Below are positions 1 through 8,562 of a stretch of 41,230 bases of DNA, one piece after another; within the stretch, counting starts at the first letter, position 1; each line of letters begins with the position of its first letter. This DNA is from Actinomadura sp. KC06 (lineage in GTDB: Bacteria; Actinomycetota; Actinomycetes; Streptosporangiales; Streptosporangiaceae), in NCBI RefSeq assembly GCF_004348735.1, contig NZ_SMKT01000076.1:1-41230 (forward strand). Reading direction: 5' to 3'. The notes beneath the pieces are model-generated. The model searched no databases, was not told the DNA's origin, and worked only from the letters and a program-made list of their open reading frames with translations. The position numbers and the translations under genes were made by a program.

Positions 1-21
1 TCAGAGGTGTATAAGAGACAG
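1..21 (+). other. Residual Nextera transposon-end adapter
   Basis: The first 21 bases match the 3' part of the Illumina Nextera read-1 transposase adapter, which ends in the 19-base mosaic end AGATGTGTATAAGAGACAG, with a single mismatch (G instead of T at position 6). The match stops where GC-rich genomic sequence begins at about 22. This is a library artefact at a contig end, not biology. The identification rests on recall of the adapter sequence and on the abrupt change of base composition. Confidence 0.9.
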
Positions 22-79
22 GCGCTGGGTTAGGGGTGGTGGAGGGTTAGCGGCACGGAGGGTCAGGGTTGGCGGAGCG

Positions 80-1129
80 TCAGGGGGAGATGACGCGGCG
101 CCGGGGGGCGATGGCGCGGCAGAGCCAGGCGAGGGCGAGCGGGTAGCGGTAGTCGATCCCGCCGTGCCCCGCCTCGAACAGCTCGAAGTGGATCACGTCC
201 TCCTGGACGCCGGCGTCCAGGAGCGCCTGCCGGAACGCCTGCGCGCCGACGTCCAGGAACCACTCGTCGCGCGTCCCGCCGTCGATCCAGATCGCCCGCT
301 GCGAGCGCATCGCCTCGGCGTGCCCCGGCACCATCCGGACCGGGTCCCAGGCCAGCCAGCGGTCCCAGACGTCCTGCCGGATCGCGCCGGTCACCGGGTC
401 GAACGGCAGCTCGGGCGTGCCGTCCTCGCGCGCGGAGTAGCACAGCGCCATGGCGAGGACGTTGAGCAGGTCCATGTCCTCGGGCCTGGTGAACGAGGCG
501 CGGCCGTTGAAGTCGTCCCACCAGCGCCAGATGTCGCCGTCGTACTTCCGCAGATGCCGGACGCACTTGGGGAACTCGGGCATGTAGGAGTACTCGAACA
601 GCGCGTCGCCCGCGTGCGTCGCGAAGGCGCCGAACAGGTCCGGACGCAGCATCGGCGTGATCATCGCGCCGTAGCCGCCGCTGGACTTGCCGCTGATCGC
701 GCGGTGCTCCGGGGCGTCGAGCGTCCGGTAGCGGGCGTCCACCCACGGGACGACCTCGTCGCAGATGTAGGAGTGGTAGCGGCCCGTGCCCGGCGAGTCG
801 ACGAACTGGCTGCCGCCGTGCGCCGTCCAGGCGTCCACGAACACCACGATCGCGGGCGGGGCCTCGCCGGACGCGAACACCGCGTCCGCGGTCTCCGGGA
901 ACGGCTGCCGGTACGGCATCCGGTTGCGCCACATCTCGATGTGCCCGGTGAACCCCTGGATCGCGTACACGCTGGGGTAGCGGCGCTCCGGATCGTCGTC
1001 GTAGCCGGGCGGGACGTACACCAGGACGGGCCGCTCGTGCGGGTCGTCCAGCGGGTTGCCGCGCAGCAGCTCGCTGCTGACGACGTGCTCTTCCAGGCGG
1101 CCGGCGAGCTCGGCGGACCACGGCAGCAT
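80..1129 (-). CDS. Alpha/beta-hydrolase, esterase D family
   Basis: A 349-residue putative esterase of the Esterase (PF00756) type. Visible features are an early beta-strand run (PVLVYVPPGY, about 34-43), the nucleophile elbow G-K-S149-S-G-G, an acid candidate in DGGTRDEW (Asp283 or Asp288) and the catalytic His322 in GHGG. There is no signal peptide, so it is probably cytoplasmic. The substrate cannot be read from sequence; relatives act on S-formylglutathione, siderophore esters or carbohydrate acyl groups. The ATG at 1129 is chosen because AGGGAG lies 5 nt upstream; a GTG at 1135 is possible but has poor spacing. It is divergent from the PEP-mutase-family gene with about 130 bp between them. 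The stop lies only about 60 bp from the adapter at the contig end, so nothing downstream can be judged. Confidence 0.85.
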   Translation of the reverse strand: MLPWSAELAGRLEEHVVSSELLRGNPLDDPHERPVLVYVPPGYDDDPERRYPSVYAIQGFTGHIEMWRNRMPYRQPFPETADAVFASGEAPPAIVVFVDAWTAHGGSQFVDSPGTGRYHSYICDEVVPWVDARYRTLDAPEHRAISGKSSGGYGAMITPMLRPDLFGAFATHAGDALFEYSYMPEFPKCVRHLRKYDGDIWRWWDDFNGRASFTRPEDMDLLNVLAMALCYSAREDGTPELPFDPVTGAIRQDVWDRWLAWDPVRMVPGHAEAMRSQRAIWIDGGTRDEWFLDVGAQAFRQALLDAGVQEDVIHFELFEAGHGGIDYRYPLALAWLCRAIAPRRRVISP

Positions 1130-1261
1130 GCGCACTCCCTCATCGCGGATGTCTGATCATCTCGACGCTAACCCAGCCCGCCGGGCGGGGAAAATGTCCG
1201 GGGCGGGTGTCACACTTCAGCGGTCTGCCTAGTCCCACTTGATGATGGGAAAGGAGACCGA

Positions 1262-1993
1262 ATGACCGAACACGCCGCACTACTCCGTGACCTGCACCGT
1301 CCCGGTGATCCGCTGCTGCTGCCCAACGTCTGGGACGCGGCGAGCGCCAAGACAGTCGAGGAGCTGGGGTTCCCCGCGCTCGCGACGGCCAGCGCCGCCA
1401 TCGCCGCGATGCTCGGCTATCCCGACCACGAGGGCGCGCCCGCCGAGGAGATGTTCGCCGCCGCCCGGCGCGTGATCCGCGCCGCGTCCGTCCCCGTGAC
1501 CGTGGACGCCGAGGCGGGGTACGGGCTGCAGCCGGGCGAGCTCGTCGCGCGCCTGCTCGCCATCGGCGCCGCGGGCTGCAACCTGGAGGACACCTATGCC
1601 GGGGAACTGGCCGAGCCGGAGACGCAGGCCGAGTACATCGCCGCCGTCCGGGCCGCCGCGGGCGACGCGCTGGTGATCAACGCGCGGGCCGACACGTTCG
1701 TCGCCAAGGCGCCGGACCCGCTCGACGCCGCGATCACCCGCGGCCGCCTGTACTTCGAGGCCGGCGCCGACTGCGTGTACCCGATCACGGCGCCGCTGGA
1801 CGCCGTCCCGACCCTGGTCAAGGAGCTGCCCGGCCCTGTCAACGCGAACCAGATGCCCGGCTCGTCCCTCGCCGACCTGGCCGCCGCCGGCGTCGCGCGC
1901 GTCTCCTACGGCCCGATGCCGTACCTCCGGGCCCTGGACGCCCTGAAGGAGTTCGCAAACCGCCTCAAATCAGGCGAGAACCCCTACGCCTGA
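1262..1993 (+). CDS. Isocitrate lyase/PEP mutase family protein
   Basis: A 243-residue single-domain TIM-barrel protein of the PEP mutase/isocitrate lyase superfamily (PF13714 type). Seen motifs: PNVWDA at 21-26, VDAEAGYG at 81-88 (Asp82 and Glu84 would coordinate Mg2+), NLEDT at 108-111 and NARAD at about 138-142. The catalytic KKCGH loop of true isocitrate lyases and the loops typical of PEP mutase are absent, so it more likely cleaves or forms a C-C bond in a 2-oxo or carboxy acid, as in oxaloacetate hydrolase or 2-methylisocitrate lyase relatives; the substrate is unknown. A GGAGA ribosome site sits 5 nt before the ATG. It is monocistronic: the next gene is convergent and the two share a hairpin holding both stop codons. 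Confidence 0.85.
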   Translation: MTEHAALLRDLHRPGDPLLLPNVWDAASAKTVEELGFPALATASAAIAAMLGYPDHEGAPAEEMFAAARRVIRAASVPVTVDAEAGYGLQPGELVARLLAIGAAGCNLEDTYAGELAEPETQAEYIAAVRAAAGDALVINARADTFVAKAPDPLDAAITRGRLYFEAGADCVYPITAPLDAVPTLVKELPGPVNANQMPGSSLADLAAAGVARVSYGPMPYLRALDALKEFANRLKSGENPYA

Positions 1994-2042
1994 TCCGGCC
2001 GCGAGGGCGTCCGTCCCGGGCGCCCTTGCCGGTCCGGATCAG
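1990..2042. terminator. Bidirectional terminator containing both stop codons
   Basis: CTGATCCGG (1990-1998) pairs perfectly with CCGGATCAG (2034-2042), and inside it GAGGGCG (2003-2009) pairs with CGCCCTT (2021-2027). The TGA of the upstream plus-strand gene (1991-1993) and the TGA of the minus-strand transporter (2039-2041) are both inside the outer stem. No U-tract follows, as is usual for actinomycete hairpins. Confidence 0.7.
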
Positions 2043-3748
2043 CGATCGGCCGGGGTCTCGTTGTCGGGGGACTGCCGGGTGACCAGTTCGAAGTCGCCCT
2101 CGTGGCGCTCGGTGCCGGAGACGACCGCGTCCTCCAGCACCTCGGCGCCCTTGATCTGGCGGCGCATCATCGGGTCGTCGCGGACGTCCTTGGCCAGCGA
2201 GAAGCACAGCAGGATCAGCACGATCGCGAACGGCAGCGCGCCGATGAACGTGATGTTCTGGATGCCGTTCAGCGCCTTGTCCCCGCCGATCACCAGCATG
2301 ATCGCGGCGACGCCGCCGGTCATCGCGCCCCAGAAGATCACGATCCAGCGGGCGGGCGAGGTCGAGCCGCGCTGCGACAGCGTCCCCATGACGATCGACG
2401 CCGCGTCCGCGCCCGACACGAAGAAGATCGCCACCAGGACCATCACCACGATCGCGGTGAGCATCTCCCACGGCAGGTTGCCGAGGACGTTGAAGGTGAT
2501 CTGCTCCTCCGAGCCGTCCCCGTACGGGTCGAGGCCGTCGCGCTGCTGGCTGATCGCCGTCCCGCCGAAGATCGCGAACCAGACCAGGCTGACCACGCTC
2601 GGCACGAGGATCACCCCGGCGACGAACTGGCGGATGGTGCGGCCGCGGCTGATCCGGGCGAGGAACATGCCGACGAACGGGGACCAGGAGATCCACCACG
2701 CCCAGTAGAAGATCGTCCAGTCGGCGAGGTAGTCCTGCATCGGCTTGCCGCCGGTCGCGCCCGACCGCGACGCCATCTCGCCGAAGTCGCGGATGTACAC
2801 CCCGATCGAGGTGGGCAGCAGCTCCAGGACGAACACCGTCGGCCCGACCACGAACACGAAGAACGCGAGGACGGCCGCCAGCACCATGTTGATGTTGGAC
2901 AGCCACTGGATGCCGCGGGCGACGCCGGACACCGCCGACAGGATGAAGCAGATCGTCAGCACCACGATGATCAGCACGAGGATCGTCGTGCCGAGCGTCT
3001 CGATCCACCCGGCCTCCTGCATCCCGGTGCGGATCTGCAGGGCGCCGATGCCGAGCGACGCCGCCGACCCGAACAGCGTGGCGAACAGGGCCAGGATGTC
3101 GATGAGCTTGCTGACCGGGCCCGTCCCGTGCCGTCCGATCAGCGGTACGAACGCCGAGCTGATCAGCTGGCTGCGGCCGCGCCGGTAGTGCCCGTACCCG
3201 ATCGCCAGCCCGAGCACGGCGTAGATCGACCACGGATGCAGCGTCCAGTGGAACATCGTCGTCGCCATCGCCGTCTCGATCGCCGGCTCGCTCTGCGACG
3301 GATCGGTCCCCGGCGGCGGCTCCACATAGTGCGTGAGCGGCTCCGCGACGCCGAAGAACATCAGCCCGATGCCCATGCCGGCGCTGAACATCATCGCGAC
3401 CCACGAGACCGTCCGGAACTCCGGCTCCTCGTCCTCCTGGCCGAGCGGGATCTTGCCGTACTTGCTCAGCGCCAGCCACAACGAGAAGATCACGAACCCG
3501 GTCGCGGCGAGGACGAACAGCCAGCCCAGGTTCGCGAGCAGCCAGTCCAGGGCGGACTGCGCCGTCGAGCTGAGGTTGTCCGTCCACACCGCGCCCCAGA
3601 CCACGAACGCCGCGGCCACGCCCGCGGTCAGGCCGTACACGATCCAGTCGGTGCGCGCGGGCCCCTCCTTCCGGAGGGACCCGGGCATACCGCCGGGTTC
3701 GTCGTCCCGCCCGCCGGATCCGCTCTTGAGGGTCTCCATGACCCTCAC
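2039..3748 (-). CDS. BCCT family betaine/choline/carnitine transporter
   Basis: A 569-residue transporter of the betaine/choline/carnitine transporter family, with about 12 membrane helices and a charged cytoplasmic C-terminal tail of some 60 residues. Family signatures are plain: FHWTLHPWSIYAVLGLA at about 168-185 and FYWAWWISWSPFVGMF with RISRGRTIRQF at about 340-372. The aromatic box residues that bind trimethylammonium groups lie in these tryptophan-rich stretches. It probably imports a quaternary ammonium compound with Na+ or H+; osmotic control through the tail is typical but cannot be shown here. GTG at 3748 has GGGGA 4 nt upstream; ATG at 3739 is an alternative. It lies 46 bp downstream of the P450 gene on the same strand, so the two may be co-transcribed, which suggests uptake or oxidation of one substrate. 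Confidence 0.93.
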   Translation of the reverse strand: MRVMETLKSGSGGRDDEPGGMPGSLRKEGPARTDWIVYGLTAGVAAAFVVWGAVWTDNLSSTAQSALDWLLANLGWLFVLAATGFVIFSLWLALSKYGKIPLGQEDEEPEFRTVSWVAMMFSAGMGIGLMFFGVAEPLTHYVEPPPGTDPSQSEPAIETAMATTMFHWTLHPWSIYAVLGLAIGYGHYRRGRSQLISSAFVPLIGRHGTGPVSKLIDILALFATLFGSAASLGIGALQIRTGMQEAGWIETLGTTILVLIIVVLTICFILSAVSGVARGIQWLSNINMVLAAVLAFFVFVVGPTVFVLELLPTSIGVYIRDFGEMASRSGATGGKPMQDYLADWTIFYWAWWISWSPFVGMFLARISRGRTIRQFVAGVILVPSVVSLVWFAIFGGTAISQQRDGLDPYGDGSEEQITFNVLGNLPWEMLTAIVVMVLVAIFFVSGADAASIVMGTLSQRGSTSPARWIVIFWGAMTGGVAAIMLVIGGDKALNGIQNITFIGALPFAIVLILLCFSLAKDVRDDPMMRRQIKGAEVLEDAVVSGTERHEGDFELVTRQSPDNETPADR

Positions 3749-3794
3749 TCATTCCCCGATCACTCGCCGATCAGTTTCACGAACAAGTAATTCG

Positions 3795-4988
3795 TTAGCG
3801 GCGGGGAGTGATGTGGGTGGGGAGGGAGGCGAAGCCTCGGTCGTTGGAGGATCGGACGCGGCGGGCCCGGGTGATGTCGATCTCGTAGTCGGCAATCGCG
3901 GTGGTGAGTTCGGTGAGGGCTATGCGGGCCTCCAGGCGGCCGAGGTTCGCGCCCAGGCAGTGGTGGCGGCCGTTGCCGAACGCCAGGGAGGCGCTGGTGT
4001 CGCGGTCGAGGTCGAAGCGGGACGGGGCGTCGAACACGGCCGGGTCGTGGTTGGCGGAGCCGACGAGCAGTAGGACGCGTGCGTCCGCGGGGATCGTCAC
4101 GTCGTGCAGGTGGACGTCCTCGGTGGTGGTGCGGGCCAGGGCCTGGGACGGCGGGTCCCAGCGCAGGGTCTCCTCGATCCAGTCCTCGATGCGTCCGGCG
4201 AACGCCTTGGCGCGCTCGTCCGGGTGCTGCCAGGCGGCGTGCCAGGCGTTGCCCAGGAGGAGCATCGTCGTTTCAATCCCGGCGCCGACGAGGAGGATAA
4301 GGACGCCGACGATCTCTTCCGGGGTGAGCCGGTCGTCGCCCTCGGCGGCGTCGATCAGGCCGGAGAGGAGGTCGTCCCTGCGCTCCCTCGCGCGCTCGAT
4401 GGTCAGTTCGGTGTAGTAGCCGACGAGGGCGCCGATCGCCTGGAGCGCCTCCGGGGGAAGGTCGCCGGGAGGGGCGTCGCCTGCTTCGTCCCGGTACATG
4501 ATGGCCATGCCGAGGTCGCGGACCTTGTCGCGGTCGGCCTCGGGGACGCCGACCAGCTCGGAGATCACGTCGGTGGGGAAGCGGGCGGCGAAGTCGGTCA
4601 TCAGGTCGAACGAGCCGGTCTCCAGGTGCGGGCGGAGGCAGTCCCGAGCGATCTGGCGGAGTCGCGGTTCGAGTTCCTGGACGCGCTTCTGCGTGAAGGC
4701 ACGCGAGACGAGGCTCCGCATCCGGGTGTGCTTCGGTGGGTCCATCGCGACGAACGAGAAGAACTTCTCGGCGTCCGGGCCCCAGAAGGCGGGCTCCAGC
4801 CGGAGGCCGTTCCTGCTGGAGAAACGGTCCGAATCCTTGAGCGCCGCGACGACGTCGGCATGCCGTGACAGCGCCCAGAAGTCGTCATTGTCGTTCCGGT
4901 AGACCGGTGACTTCTCGCGCAGTTGCGAATACACCGGGTAAGGGTCGTCCTGAATCGCAAAGTCGAATGGACTATAGAAGAGGCCCAC
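3795..4988 (-). CDS. Cytochrome P450
   Basis: A 397-residue soluble class I bacterial P450. Seen: the I-helix oxygen-activation motif GAGIETT (about 233-239), the K-helix ExxR in EETLRW (about 273-276) and the haem loop FGNGRHHCLG, with Cys344 as the iron ligand. No ferredoxin or reductase gene is nearby, so electron partners must come from elsewhere. The reading frame stays open to 5204, but the GTG at 4988 is preferred: it gives the normal family length beginning just before YSPFDF and has a purine-rich GGAAGG about 8 nt upstream. The substrate is unknown. It is followed by a BCCT transporter on the same strand and is divergent from a methyltransferase gene across about 170 bp that must hold both promoters. 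Confidence 0.93.
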   Translation of the reverse strand: MGLFYSPFDFAIQDDPYPVYSQLREKSPVYRNDNDDFWALSRHADVVAALKDSDRFSSRNGLRLEPAFWGPDAEKFFSFVAMDPPKHTRMRSLVSRAFTQKRVQELEPRLRQIARDCLRPHLETGSFDLMTDFAARFPTDVISELVGVPEADRDKVRDLGMAIMYRDEAGDAPPGDLPPEALQAIGALVGYYTELTIERARERRDDLLSGLIDAAEGDDRLTPEEIVGVLILLVGAGIETTMLLLGNAWHAAWQHPDERAKAFAGRIEDWIEETLRWDPPSQALARTTTEDVHLHDVTIPADARVLLLVGSANHDPAVFDAPSRFDLDRDTSASLAFGNGRHHCLGANLGRLEARIALTELTTAIADYEIDITRARRVRSSNDRGFASLPTHITPRR

Positions 4989-5158
4989 TGCCCCGCCTTC
5001 CGTGTGAGCGATCCTTTGCGGTCCCCGCGCGTCCTCGGCGGCCTGGCGCAAGGTGCGGACCCCGGTAGTGTGAACTCCAGCGTCCCCCCTGCACAATAGG
5101 GAGTTGCGATCTTCAATTCCGCCGCGGGGGGCCGCGGCGGCGACGAATCGAGGGCATC

Positions 5159-5965
5159 GTGGAGGTTCCGCCGGGGATCGACCCGACCAAGGCGCACCCA
5201 TCACGCCGCTACAACTACTGGCTCGGCGGGAAGGACAATTTCGCCGTCGACCGGGAGTCGGCGGGGGTCGTCGCGTCCGCGTTCCCGACCGTCGCGCTGT
5301 CCGCCCGCGAGAACCGCGCGTTCCTCAAGCGCGTGGTGACCTACCTGGCCGGTGAGGCGGGCATTCGCCAATTCCTCGACATCGGCACCGGGCTGCCGTC
5401 GGCGGGCAACGTCCACGAGGTCGCGCAGTCGATCGAGCCGACGTCCCGGATCGTCTATGTCGACAACGACCCGGTGGTCCTCGTGCACGCCCGCGCCCTG
5501 CTCACCAGCGAGCCCGCGGGCCGGACCGCCTACATCCAGGCCGACCTGCGCGACCCGGACAAGATCCTCGCGGACGCGGAACTGGCACGCACCCTGGACA
5601 TGTCGCGTCCCGTGGCGCTGATGCTGGTCGCGACCATGCATTTCATCACCGACGACCACGATCCGTACGACATCGTCGCCCGGCTGCTCGCCGCGCTTCC
5701 TTCGGGCAGCCACCTCGTGATGACGCACGCGACCAAGGACCATCTGACGGCCGAGGAGTACGCCTACAGCGTGGAGGCGAACGAGCGCAGCGGCGTCCCG
5801 TTCCGGCTCCGCAGCCGCGACGAGTTCACCCGGTTCTTCGACGGGCTTGAGTTGCTTCCACCGGGTGTCACCTCGGTGGTCGAATGGCGTCCGGAGGTGC
5901 CGGAGGAGGAGCGTCCCTCTGTCGAGGACGTCTCCATGCTCTGCGCCGTCGCCCGCGTCCCCTGA
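5159..5965 (+). CDS. SAM-dependent methyltransferase, DUF574 type
   Basis: A 268-residue protein of the actinobacterial S-adenosylmethionine methyltransferase family (PF04672, formerly DUF574). Diagnostic stretches are HPSRRYNYWLGGKDNF near the N-terminus (13-28), the SAM-binding motif I FLDIGTGLPS at 72-81, and YVDNDPVVL at about 100-108, where the acidic residues would hold the ribose. Paralogues are abundant in actinomycetes and almost none has a known substrate; many are small-molecule O- or N-methyltransferases. The GTG start has GAGGG 5 nt upstream. It ends one base from the stop of the convergent decarboxylase gene, leaving no room for a separate terminator. It need not be functionally tied to the divergent P450. 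Confidence 0.9.
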   Translation: MEVPPGIDPTKAHPSRRYNYWLGGKDNFAVDRESAGVVASAFPTVALSARENRAFLKRVVTYLAGEAGIRQFLDIGTGLPSAGNVHEVAQSIEPTSRIVYVDNDPVVLVHARALLTSEPAGRTAYIQADLRDPDKILADAELARTLDMSRPVALMLVATMHFITDDHDPYDIVARLLAALPSGSHLVMTHATKDHLTAEEYAYSVEANERSGVPFRLRSRDEFTRFFDGLELLPPGVTSVVEWRPEVPEEERPSVEDVSMLCAVARVP

Positions 5966-5966
5966 C

Positions 5967-7391
5967 TCACTTCCTCGCGTCGTTCACCGCCTGGACGAGT
6001 TCGTCGATGTCGGACGGCGTCGTCCGGTGGCTGATGACGCAGGCCCGGAGGGCGGCGCGTCCGGCCAGGCGGACGGGGCTGATCCAGGCCCGCCCGCTGC
6101 CGACGACCCGGCGGGCGAGCGCGTCGTGGTGCTCCCACGTCCCGTCGGCGGGGTCGGCGAAGCAGATCACGGGGAGCGGGGTGTCGTTGACGATCGTCCA
6201 GCCCGTGCTCTTGAGGCGCTCGCGGAGGTCGTCCGCCAGGGCGGCGTCGCGGTCGAGCTGCTCGGCGTATCCGGCGCGGCCCGCGACGGCGAGGCTGAGG
6301 AACAGCTTCAGGCCCATGAACCTCCGCGACCACTGGTGGCTGGACGTGTACGGGTCGACGGTGTCGGGGACGTCGTCCGGCATATAGGACGTCGTCACCC
6401 GGAACGTCTCCGCCAGCCCCTCGGGGTCGGTGGTCAGCAGCGCGCCCGCTCCCATCGGGACGCTCAGCCATTTGTGCGCGTCCACGGTGATCGAGTCGGC
6501 GCGCTCGATGCCGGACAGGGCCGGGCGCAGCGTGTCGGAGAGCGCGGCCGCGCCACCGTACGCGGCGTCGACGTGGAGGCGGAGCCCGAGGTCTGCGCAG
6601 AGGTCGGCCAGCTCGGGCAGCGGGTCGATCGCTCCGGCGCCCGTGGTCCCGGCGGTCGCGACGACGAGGAACGGCAGGTCGCCGTCCGCCCGGTCGGCGG
6701 CCACCCGCTCGGCCAGACGCCGGACGTCCAGCCGCAAGTCAGGCCCGGTCGGGACGAGGTGGACGGCGTCCCGCCCCAGCCCCGTGCCGTGCGCGATCTT
6801 GAGCCAGGCCAGGTGGCTCTCCGCGGACGCGTACATCACCGGACGGCCGGGCAGCCCCCGCAGACCGTCCTCGCCGTACCGGGGCCACGTCCTGGTCAGC
6901 GCCAGCAGCACGCCGGTCAGGTTCGCCTCCGCGCCGCCGCTGGTGAACGACCCGGCCACCTTCCCGGACGGGTATCCCAGCCGTCCGCCCAGGAAGCGCA
7001 GCAGATGGGCCTCGATCTCGGCGGCCGCCGGAGCGTGCGACCACGCCGCGAGCTGCGGGTTGAACGCGGCGGCCAGCGTGTCCCCGACGACGCCCATCAG
7101 CGTCGGAGTCGGGTTGAACAGGCCGAAATAGCGCGGATGCGTCGTGTGGACGGTCGTCGCGCGCAGCAACTCCGCGACGTCGTCGATCACGTCTTCGGGC
7201 GACGCCGGGCGTCCGAAGTCGTACGCGCCGACCGCGTCCCGCAACCGCCGGACGTCGACCGGCGCGCTCACGTCCCGTCCGGCGATCTCCTCGCGCTCGC
7301 GTTCCAGCAGCTCAACGACATGCCGCCACACCCGTTCGGCAGCGGCCGGGGCCGGGTCGAAGGACCCCCGCCCCACAGGGAAATCGTCCAT
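5967..7391 (-). CDS. PLP-dependent decarboxylase (group II)
   Basis: A 474-residue fold-type I pyridoxal-phosphate enzyme of the group II amino acid decarboxylase family (PF00282: aromatic amino acid, glutamate, diaminobutyrate or tyrosine decarboxylases). Lys307 in VDAHKWLS forms the Schiff base, Asp275 in HVDAAYGG contacts the pyridine nitrogen, and His192 in ASAESHLAW should stack on the ring. SFTSGGAEANLTG (148-160) is the phosphate-binding region. The length fits the family. The substrate is not predictable: it could be an aromatic amino acid or L-2,4-diaminobutyrate. The ATG at 7391 begins MDDFPVG; its GAGGG is unusually close (2 nt). It is divergent from the GlxA-type regulator with only 70 bp between them, so that regulator may control it. 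Confidence 0.88.
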   Translation of the reverse strand: MDDFPVGRGSFDPAPAAAERVWRHVVELLEREREEIAGRDVSAPVDVRRLRDAVGAYDFGRPASPEDVIDDVAELLRATTVHTTHPRYFGLFNPTPTLMGVVGDTLAAAFNPQLAAWSHAPAAAEIEAHLLRFLGGRLGYPSGKVAGSFTSGGAEANLTGVLLALTRTWPRYGEDGLRGLPGRPVMYASAESHLAWLKIAHGTGLGRDAVHLVPTGPDLRLDVRRLAERVAADRADGDLPFLVVATAGTTGAGAIDPLPELADLCADLGLRLHVDAAYGGAAALSDTLRPALSGIERADSITVDAHKWLSVPMGAGALLTTDPEGLAETFRVTTSYMPDDVPDTVDPYTSSHQWSRRFMGLKLFLSLAVAGRAGYAEQLDRDAALADDLRERLKSTGWTIVNDTPLPVICFADPADGTWEHHDALARRVVGSGRAWISPVRLAGRAALRACVISHRTTPSDIDELVQAVNDARK

Positions 7392-7426
7392 ACCCTCACT
7401 TTCACCCCACCCGAGCAGCACCCCAA

Positions 7427-7455
7427 GTGGCACGAACGACCATCATCGCTAAATT
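7427..7455 (+). promoter_or_regulatory. Putative leaderless promoter of the GlxA-type gene
   Basis: A TAAATT hexamer (7450-7455) fits the actinobacterial TAnnnT -10 consensus and ends 6 nt before the ATG at 7462. A GTGGCA hexamer 17 nt upstream (7427-7432) shares 4 of 6 bases with TTGACA. No Shine-Dalgarno sequence precedes the ATG, so transcription probably begins at or next to the start codon. Confidence 0.5.
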
Positions 7456-7461
7456 AGTGAC

Positions 7462-8412
7462 ATGCACAAACTCGCCGTCGCCGTGACCGAAGGCGTGCCG
7501 ATCTTCGAGCTGGCCATCCCGTGCGAGGTGTTCGGGTACGAGCGGCCGGGCCTCGCCGACGGGTGGTACGACTTCCGCCTCTGCGCCCCCGCCGGGACCC
7601 GCACGGCCGCCGGATTCGCCGCCGACGCCGAGCACGGGCTCGACGCGCTGGCCGAGGCGGACACGGTCGTGATCCCCGCGTGCGCGAACGTCCTGGACGA
7701 CCAGCCGTCCGACCTGGTCGAGGCGATCCGGGCCGCGCACGGCAACGGGGCCCGCATCGTGTCGCTGTGCACGGGCGCCTTCGTCCTCGCCGCCGCCGGC
7801 CTCCTGGACGGACGTCCCGCCACCACCCACTGGTTGCACGCCGACCAGCTCCGTCGCCGCTACCCGAAGGTGCGGGTGGACGCGTCCGTCCTCTACATCG
7901 ACGACGGCGACATCCTGACCAGCGCGGGCACCGCCGCCGGGCTCGACCTGTGCCTGCACGTCGTCCGCGCCGACCACGGCGCCGCCGTCGCCAGCGCCCT
8001 CGCCAAACGACTCGTCATGCCCGCGCACCGCCCCGGCGGCCAGGCCCAGTACATCGACGCGCGCGTATCCGTCGACGACGCGGCCGACCTGGGCCCTCTC
8101 CTCGACTGGGCCCGGCGACGCCTCCATGAGCCCCTGACCGTCCCCGCCCTCGCCCGCCGCGCCAACGTCACCCCCCGCACCCTGATCCGCCGCTTCCACG
8201 CCACGACCGGCACGACCCCGATGGCCTGGCTCCGCGGCATCCGGATCGACCACGCCCGCGAGCTCCTGGAGACGACGTCCCTTCCCGTCGACCAGATCGC
8301 CCAACGCTCCGGCCTGGGCAGCCCGGCCAACCTCCGCCACCACTTCACCCGCGTCGTCGGCGTCCCCCCGACCGCCTACCGCCGCACCTTCTCCGGCGCC
8401 CCCCGACGCTGA
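7462..8412 (+). CDS. GlxA family transcriptional regulator (DJ-1/PfpI + AraC)
   Basis: A 316-residue regulator with an N-terminal DJ-1/PfpI-like domain (about 1-175) and a C-terminal AraC-type double helix-turn-helix (about 215-312). The nucleophile-elbow cysteine is retained (Cys103 in VSLCTGAF), which many GlxA relatives lack. The AraC part shows LARRANVTPRTLIRRFHATTG and the second motif IAQRSGLGSPANLRHHF. Such proteins usually activate neighbouring genes in response to a small molecule bound by the DJ-1 domain. The divergent PLP decarboxylase gene 70 bp away is the natural target. The start has no ribosome site and looks leaderless. Confidence 0.92.
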   Translation: MHKLAVAVTEGVPIFELAIPCEVFGYERPGLADGWYDFRLCAPAGTRTAAGFAADAEHGLDALAEADTVVIPACANVLDDQPSDLVEAIRAAHGNGARIVSLCTGAFVLAAAGLLDGRPATTHWLHADQLRRRYPKVRVDASVLYIDDGDILTSAGTAAGLDLCLHVVRADHGAAVASALAKRLVMPAHRPGGQAQYIDARVSVDDAADLGPLLDWARRRLHEPLTVPALARRANVTPRTLIRRFHATTGTTPMAWLRGIRIDHARELLETTSLPVDQIAQRSGLGSPANLRHHFTRVVGVPPTAYRRTFSGAPRR

Positions 8413-8562
8413 CCACCGCGCGGACCTCCGGTTTCGCCCGGTCGGCGGGTCAGGTGTCCCCCTTGCTGTTACGCATAAGCCGCTTTGAGGTCGTTTCCGG
8501 GCAAGGTGCGAACCCTTTGATGATCACGCTGTTCGCTTTTTGCCTGCTCAGAGAGGACCTCC

